In this document: positions 60,090-64,000 of the stretch, in pieces
How the letters are laid out: each line of letters opens with the position of its first letter
Position numbering within the stretch: the stretch's first letter is position 1
Assembly: GCF_000255295.1 (NCBI RefSeq)
Contig: NC_017030.1
Location: forward strand, 9,956,328-10,020,327
Length of the DNA: 64,000 nucleotides
Origin: Corallococcus coralloides DSM 2259
Lineage (GTDB): Bacteria; Myxococcota; Myxococcia; Myxococcales; Myxococcaceae
Direction of reading: 5' to 3'
The notes under the pieces: model-generated
What the model was told of the DNA's origin: nothing
The model's input: only the letters and a program-made list of their open reading frames with translations
Database searches by the model: none
Program-made: the position numbers and the translations under genes

Positions 60090-60545
60090 TCAGGCGCGGG
60101 GCTTCCGCTTCGGCGGGGGCTTCTGTGCGCCCAGCGACGCCTGGATGGGGCACACGGTTTCCGGAGGGCAGAAGCCTTCGGCCATCAGGGTGGTGATGGC
60201 GCGGCGCATGCGGCGCAGGTCGTCGATGCGCGCGTCGATGGCCTGGACCTTCGCCTCGGCGAAGCGGGTCACGTCGCGGGTGGGGGTGCCGCGCCGGTCC
60301 GTGAGGGCGAGCACGGCGGACACCTCCTTCAGCGTGAAGCCCAGTTCCTGCGAGCGGCGGATGAAGCGCACGCGGATGGCGGCGTCCGGGCCATAGAGGC
60401 GCTGGCCGCTCTCGCTGCGGTCCATGGGCAGCAGCAGCTTGCGGCGCTCGTAGAAGCGCAGCGTGGACAGCTTCACGCCGGATTCACGGGCGAGCGCGCC
60501 AATGCGCAAGGGAGCTGCTTCAACGGGCCGTCGCGGGGATGCCAC
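60090..60545 (-). CDS. MerR-family transcriptional regulator
   Basis: A 151-residue regulator with the MerR DNA-binding domain (RIGALARESGVKLSTLRFYE, RSESGQRLYGPDAAIRVRFI) and a long dimerisation helix. The C-terminus has a cysteine pair (FCPPETVCPIQ) like those that bind metal in CueR/ZntR-type sensors, with unusual spacing; effector unknown. The GTG start is decided by a strong AGGAGG seven bases upstream. It overlaps the end of the membrane protein gene upstream, so it may be translationally coupled. Convergent with epsU, three bases apart. Confidence 0.88.
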   Translation of the reverse strand: MASPRRPVEAAPLRIGALARESGVKLSTLRFYERRKLLLPMDRSESGQRLYGPDAAIRVRFIRRSQELGFTLKEVSAVLALTDRRGTPTRDVTRFAEAKVQAIDARIDDLRRMRRAITTLMAEGFCPPETVCPIQASLGAQKPPPKRKPRA

Positions 60546-60960
60546 CACGCCACCTCCTGGCGCCGAGGATGACACCGCCCTGGGCGAACATCCACGCCAG
60601 CTCCAGCACGAGGAACACGACGAGCGCTCGCGTCGCGCCCTGGGTAAGCGACCACGCCATCCACGTGGAGAACAGCGCCCGGCCCGCGGTGTCCACGGCG
60701 CCGTTGAACGCGGTGGGATGGACGAGCCGCACGACGGACCACAGCGTCACGATGGTGCCGAACAGGGCCACGAAGAACAGGTGCGTGGGCGTGAACGCAG
60801 GGAGCGGTTCGCCGCTCAAGCCCAGTGCGTGGTGCACGGACTGGATGCTCGCGAGCACGGCCTCCGCGGTCCACGGCGTGGCGAAGGGAATGGTGACGAC
60901 GAAGTCGTACAGCGCGCTGGCGAAGACGACACGGCGAAGCAGGGACGGTTCGGGGTTCAT
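60520..60960 (-). CDS. Four-helix membrane protein, copy 1 of a tandem pair
   Basis: A 146-residue membrane protein with about four helices. It starts MNPEPSLLRRVVFASALYDF and includes HLFFVALFGTIVTLWSVVRL and TQGATRALVVFLVLELAWMF. It is clearly a paralog of the gene just upstream (61010-61429): both share LLRR.V...A.YD..VT.PFATPWTAE and PAFTP.H.FFVALFG. It overlaps the MerR gene, suggesting regulation by it. No family recognised. Confidence 0.72.
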   Translation of the reverse strand: MNPEPSLLRRVVFASALYDFVVTIPFATPWTAEAVLASIQSVHHALGLSGEPLPAFTPTHLFFVALFGTIVTLWSVVRLVHPTAFNGAVDTAGRALFSTWMAWSLTQGATRALVVFLVLELAWMFAQGGVILGARRWRGGIPATAR

Positions 60961-61009
60961 GCGAAGGACCGTAACCCCTGCACCCAGGTGCAGAGGCAAG
61001 GGCCCTTGT

Positions 61010-61429
61010 TCAAGCGGGAGCAGCGACCCGACGTGCACCGAGCAGGAGCACCCCCTGCACGAACATGCCCGCGGCCTCCATCACGATGAACGCGCCAAGC
61101 ACCTGCGATGCCCCCTGCGTGAGCGCCAGCACCATCCACGCGGAGACGACACCCCGGCCCACCGTGTCGATGGCGCCATGCAGCGCGGTGGGCTGAAGGA
61201 CACGGACCAGCGCCCAGATGACGGCGAGCACACCGAAGAGGGCGACGAAGAACACGTGCACGGGCGTGAAGGCCGGCACGGCCTCGCCTCCAAGCGCCAG
61301 GCCCTCGTGCACCTGGCGCATGACGCCCAGCATCGTCTCCGCCGTCCACGGTGTGGCGAACGGAAGCGTGACGCACAGGTCGTACACCGCGAAGCCACGG
61401 ACGGCGCGGCGAAGCAGGGAGGAGCTCAT
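61010..61429 (-). CDS. Four-helix membrane protein, copy 2 of a tandem pair
   Basis: A 139-residue membrane protein starting MSSSLLRRAVRGFAVYDLCV, paralogous to the next gene downstream. Conserved pieces are PFATPWTAETMLGVMRQVHE, PAFTPVHVFFVALFGVLAVI and GRGVVSAWMVLALTQGASQV. The two proteins look about half identical by eye, so this is a local duplication. About 50 bases separate them. Together with the MerR gene they form one small operon. Function unknown. Confidence 0.72.
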   Translation of the reverse strand: MSSSLLRRAVRGFAVYDLCVTLPFATPWTAETMLGVMRQVHEGLALGGEAVPAFTPVHVFFVALFGVLAVIWALVRVLQPTALHGAIDTVGRGVVSAWMVLALTQGASQVLGAFIVMEAAGMFVQGVLLLGARRVAAPA

Positions 61430-61439
61430 GGCTGGGACG

Positions 61440-62156
61440 CTATCCCCGGCCACCCACGGGAATCTCCTTGAAGAGGACATCCATGGGTCCCAGGCCGCGC
61501 GCCACCTCCACGAAACGCTCGGTCACGACAATCAACGTCACGGCATCCGTCAGCCGGAACACATCCAGGTCCGCTGGCAACGACGCGACCTCCAGCCGGC
61601 GCTCTTCTGGCATGGCTGCATCCACCCGTCCGCAGGCCCCACAGGGCGGCGGTCCCAATGGGAACAACCGCCCACGTGCCGTGAGTTCCAGTTCATGGAG
61701 CGCCGGAATCAATGCTCTGATTGGAGTCAGCTCCGCTCGCACCGGAACAAGGCCTTGAAGCCCGGCGGCTCGCAGTGCCTCCAGAGCATCCTCCCGCACC
61801 AGGAGCTTCCAGGGGTCCCGCAGGACGAGGGGGCCGAACGTCCCTTCAGCAGTCCCCACAAGTGGGCCGAAGGTCGTCCCGGGCTCCACCTGTGCCCCAG
61901 CTGGCAACAATGGCTTCACCTGATCCAAGAGCCGTGCGTAACGCTCGAAGGGTTCCAGGCGCGGTGTCTCAAGCTCCGCCCTCAGTGGGCTCTGAGCCAG
62001 GTCCACGGAGGGATACGCCAGTGCGATGCCGCTCCAGGTCTCACCGCAGGTAGGGCACTCCACGCCGGGCAGCATCCAACGGGCATCCGCCTGATAGGTC
62101 CCCGTCCAGACACGAGGCGCGTCGTAGTGCGGCGTGCTCAGCTCGAAGTAGCGCAT
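61440..62156 (-). CDS. SitI6-like double-CXXCG immunity protein
   Basis: A 238-residue soluble protein with two CXXCG motifs, CPTCG at 34-38 and CGACG near 180, the mark of the Myxococcus double-CXXCG paralogous family used as immunity proteins to SitA6 lipoprotein toxins. It starts MRYFELSTPHYDAPRVWTGT, the usual opening. Its ATG overlaps the toxin stop by one base (TGATG). It should bind and block the toxin inside kin cells. The zinc-finger-like cysteines probably hold metal. Confidence 0.88.
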   Translation of the reverse strand: MRYFELSTPHYDAPRVWTGTYQADARWMLPGVECPTCGETWSGIALAYPSVDLAQSPLRAELETPRLEPFERYARLLDQVKPLLPAGAQVEPGTTFGPLVGTAEGTFGPLVLRDPWKLLVREDALEALRAAGLQGLVPVRAELTPIRALIPALHELELTARGRLFPLGPPPCGACGRVDAAMPEERRLEVASLPADLDVFRLTDAVTLIVVTERFVEVARGLGPMDVLFKEIPVGGRG

Positions 62157-62851
62157 CAGTCGTCCCTGGCAAACGGCCCCAGCTCGATGCTCTGCCGGTA
62201 GGTCATCGTCAGCCCGAACAGACCGAACTGCTGGATCATCTTCGATGCCTGTTCGAAGTGCTGCGGCTTGGTGGCCCGGCCGTAGGTCCTCGAGAAGAAC
62301 ATGCGCCACTCGCCATTCCAGGGACCGCCATCAGTGCCCCGGTGGATCCGCGCATGCAGGTCCTTGTCGATGGCCATGACGTAGTCATGCACGTTGATGC
62401 CCTTGGAGAGGAAGTACGCCGTGTACTGCTGCGGAAAGAGGTGGTGCTTCTCCTTGGGACGCTGCGCCCATTCCTCCATGGCCTGCTGGCGGCGCACTTC
62501 GCTCGGGAGGCGCTCACGTGGATACCAGCGGAACACCATGACCGGCAGCCGGTCCCCCGGCAGCCCCTGCGCACTGCCCCAGTTCCGCTGTGCGGTGCCC
62601 CCAGGCGCCAAGAACACGGGAGCAGTCGCACGCGTGCGAACAATCCCGGGGGACGCGAGATCTTCACAAAAGAAAAGCGCGCATTCTGCCTCGGTGCAGA
62701 GCGTGGCGACGCAGCGGTCCTCCTCGTCCGGGTCGCAGCCCTGTCCGGCTTCCGCCCGCGCCCAGACCTGAAGCGGAGCCCCCACAGGGGGCGTCCCTGA
62801 AGACGCGCACCCCAGGACTCCCGCGATGAAGCCCAGCGCCCACCTTCGCAT
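62156..62851 (-). CDS. SitA6-like polymorphic toxin lipoprotein
   Basis: A 231-residue lipoprotein toxin candidate. The signal MRRWALGFIAGVLGC ends in a lipobox (cysteine 15), a Cys-rich middle follows (CDPDEEDRCVATLCTEAECALFFC), and the C-terminus has KHHLFPQQYTAYF, KDLHARIHRGTDGGPWNGEW and related residues, an HNH/nuclease-like region. SitA toxins of Myxococcus are passed between cells by TraA/TraB outer-membrane exchange and kill cells lacking the matching immunity gene. The gene pair order toxin-immunity is as expected; no sitB gene is seen next to it. Confidence 0.85.
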   Translation of the reverse strand: MRRWALGFIAGVLGCASSGTPPVGAPLQVWARAEAGQGCDPDEEDRCVATLCTEAECALFFCEDLASPGIVRTRATAPVFLAPGGTAQRNWGSAQGLPGDRLPVMVFRWYPRERLPSEVRRQQAMEEWAQRPKEKHHLFPQQYTAYFLSKGINVHDYVMAIDKDLHARIHRGTDGGPWNGEWRMFFSRTYGRATKPQHFEQASKMIQQFGLFGLTMTYRQSIELGPFARDD

Positions 62852-62871
62852 GGCGGACCCTTCCTGGGACT

Positions 62872-64000
62872 TCAGTCCGCCAGCGGCATGCCGAAGTCAG
62901 GCTGGCCGCGCTCGCCGGACACCCAGCGATACACTTCCAGCACCTGATCCGCCTTCGCCTTCCAGGTGAAGTGCTTGAAGATGCGCGCCCGCGCGCGCTC
63001 GCCCATCGGGCCAATCACGGACGGATCCGCGACCAGCTTCTCCAGGACGCCTCGCACGCGCTCGACGATCTCCTGCGGCGTGCCCATGGGAATGGCGAAG
63101 CCCGTGGTCGGACTGACGATTTCACCCGGACCGCCGTAGTCCATCACGATGGGCACCAGCCCCAGCGCCATCGCCTCCGCCACCACCGCGCCGCCGAACT
63201 CGCGCACGCTCGGGAAGCCGAAGATGTGGTTCTTCGACAGGCGGCCCTGCAGCTCCTGGTGCTTCACCCAGCCCGCGAACGTCACGCCGTTCTCCAGGCC
63301 GCCCCTCGCCACCTGCGCGCGCAGGTTCTGCATCTCCGCGCCGTCGCCGATGAGCTCCACCTGCACCTTGCCCTCGCGCACCAGCGGCGCCGCCGCGTCG
63401 ATGAGCATCGCCATGCCCTTGTACGGCACGAAGCGCCCCACGAACGCCACCCGCAGCGGCTCACCCGGCTTCGGCGGCTCCGCCTTCGCCGAACCGAAGC
63501 GCCGCACGTCGATGGCGTTCTCCGGGATGTAGACCACCTTGTCCTGGTACTCCCGCGACAGCTGCGCCCGCGTCGCCCGCGAGCCCATCATCAGCGCCGC
63601 CGCGTTCTTCCGCGTCGACTTGTAGAAGGGCATCAGCTTGTAGACGTCCCGGATGTAGCTCAGCCACTCGCGCTCACGCACGCGCGCGTCCCCGAAGCCC
63701 TTGGGCCACGGCAGGCCGCCGTTCATGGGGCCCATGATGAAGGGCACCCCCGCCTCCGCGCACCGCGCCGCCAGCGTGCTGGGCGTCGTGGGGCTGATGG
63801 GCGTGTAGCGGTGCACCACGTCGAATTCCTTCGCGCGGATGCGGTCCCCGAAGCGCCGCCAGAGCAGCTCCTCGAAGTAGTAGTACGGCAACACGCTCAG
63901 CGCCGTGGCCGTCGTCCAGCCCACGCCCGCCTTGCCGCGCAGCACCTCGCCCACCTTCTCCAGCGGGCGCTCCACCGGCGTGGAGTCCAGGGCCGTGAAG
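62872..64000 (-). CDS. Family 4 glycosyltransferase, 5' end cut off by window
   Basis: The N-terminal part lies outside the window; about 376 residues are visible, with stop at 62872. GT-B motifs are present: YIPENAIDVRRFG, RVAFVGRFVPYKGMAMLIDA, ELIGDGAEMQNLRAQ and the donor-site ExxxxxxxE in VREFGGAVVAEAMALGLVPI. GPGEIVSPTTGFAIP closes the domain. It transfers a nucleotide sugar, probably in cell-surface polysaccharide formation; it lies near but on the opposite strand to the eps core. The real start cannot be seen. Confidence 0.9.
   Translation of the reverse strand, partial: FTALDSTPVERPLEKVGEVLRGKAGVGWTTATALSVLPYYYFEELLWRRFGDRIRAKEFDVVHRYTPISPTTPSTLAARCAEAGVPFIMGPMNGGLPWPKGFGDARVREREWLSYIRDVYKLMPFYKSTRKNAAALMMGSRATRAQLSREYQDKVVYIPENAIDVRRFGSAKAEPPKPGEPLRVAFVGRFVPYKGMAMLIDAAAPLVREGKVQVELIGDGAEMQNLRAQVARGGLENGVTFAGWVKHQELQGRLSKNHIFGFPSVREFGGAVVAEAMALGLVPIVMDYGGPGEIVSPTTGFAIPMGTPQEIVERVRGVLEKLVADPSVIGPMGERARARIFKHFTWKAKADQVLEVYRWVSGERGQPDFGMPLAD

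Noticed and set aside
1-64000. Insertion sequences, prophage or transposase genes
   Set aside because: No transposase, integrase or phage structural motif was seen in any of the genes read.

Overview
The window comes from a high-GC genome with dense, overlapping operons. It is most likely a myxobacterium of the Myxococcus/Corallococcus group. Supporting signs are an exopolysaccharide (eps) locus in the M. xanthus gene order, a member of the Myxococcus-specific TIGR02265 paralogous family, and a SitA/SitI-type lipoprotein toxin and double-CXXCG immunity pair. A class III cyclase fused to a receiver domain and several single-domain response regulators also fit. Genus-level placement is inference.

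Layout: 1-3275 holds the 5' part of one cytochrome c oxidase operon (coxA cut by the window edge, coxB, a small membrane protein) and a divergent SCO1/SenC copper chaperone. 3443-10746 is a run of mostly minus-strand accessory and signalling genes: small unknown proteins, a degenerate sigma-54 AAA-like protein, a triple universal-stress protein, a pseudopilin-like protein, a receiver-adenylate cyclase, an RMD1-like membrane protein and a Uma2 protein. 10872-16322 holds tryptophan 2,3-dioxygenase, a zinc-finger-like basic protein, a hemerythrin, and a plus-strand cluster of acyltransferase, hydrolase, proline dehydrogenase and a membrane protein. 16333-23841 is a TPP-dependent pyruvate oxidase-like enzyme behind a complete seven-gene Mrp cation/proton antiporter operon (mrpA-G).

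25608-37858 is one large minus-strand respiratory operon. It encodes Alternative Complex III (actA pentahaem cytochrome, actB iron-sulfur/molybdopterin-like, actC and actF NrfD-like quinol subunits, actD, actE monohaem lipoprotein) followed by a caa3-type oxidase (coxB with fused cytochrome c, coxA, coxC, coxD). Electrons would pass from quinol through ACIII to the oxidase. A 500-bp segment carrying five 72-bp tandem repeats with 27-bp palindromes sits between actE and actF.

38154-42303 has a protein-kinase-like gene, an outer-membrane beta-barrel protein, a short-chain dehydrogenase, a TIGR02265 protein and a lone receiver. 42611-51295 is a formate oxidation module. It holds a selenocysteine-containing formate dehydrogenase alpha subunit (in-frame TGA followed by a bacterial SECIS hairpin), an Fe-S subunit, an NrfD-type membrane subunit, and the cofactor genes mobA, moeA and a mobB-fdhD fusion. 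51598-60086 is the eps core: initiating sugar-phosphate transferase, Wzx flippase, Wza export protein, outer-membrane porin, a 58-residue membrane protein, receiver, Wzz/Wzc-like co-polymerase and GT2 glycosyltransferase. 60090-64000 ends with a MerR regulator and two paralogous membrane proteins, the SitA6/SitI6-like pair, and a truncated GT4 glycosyltransferase.
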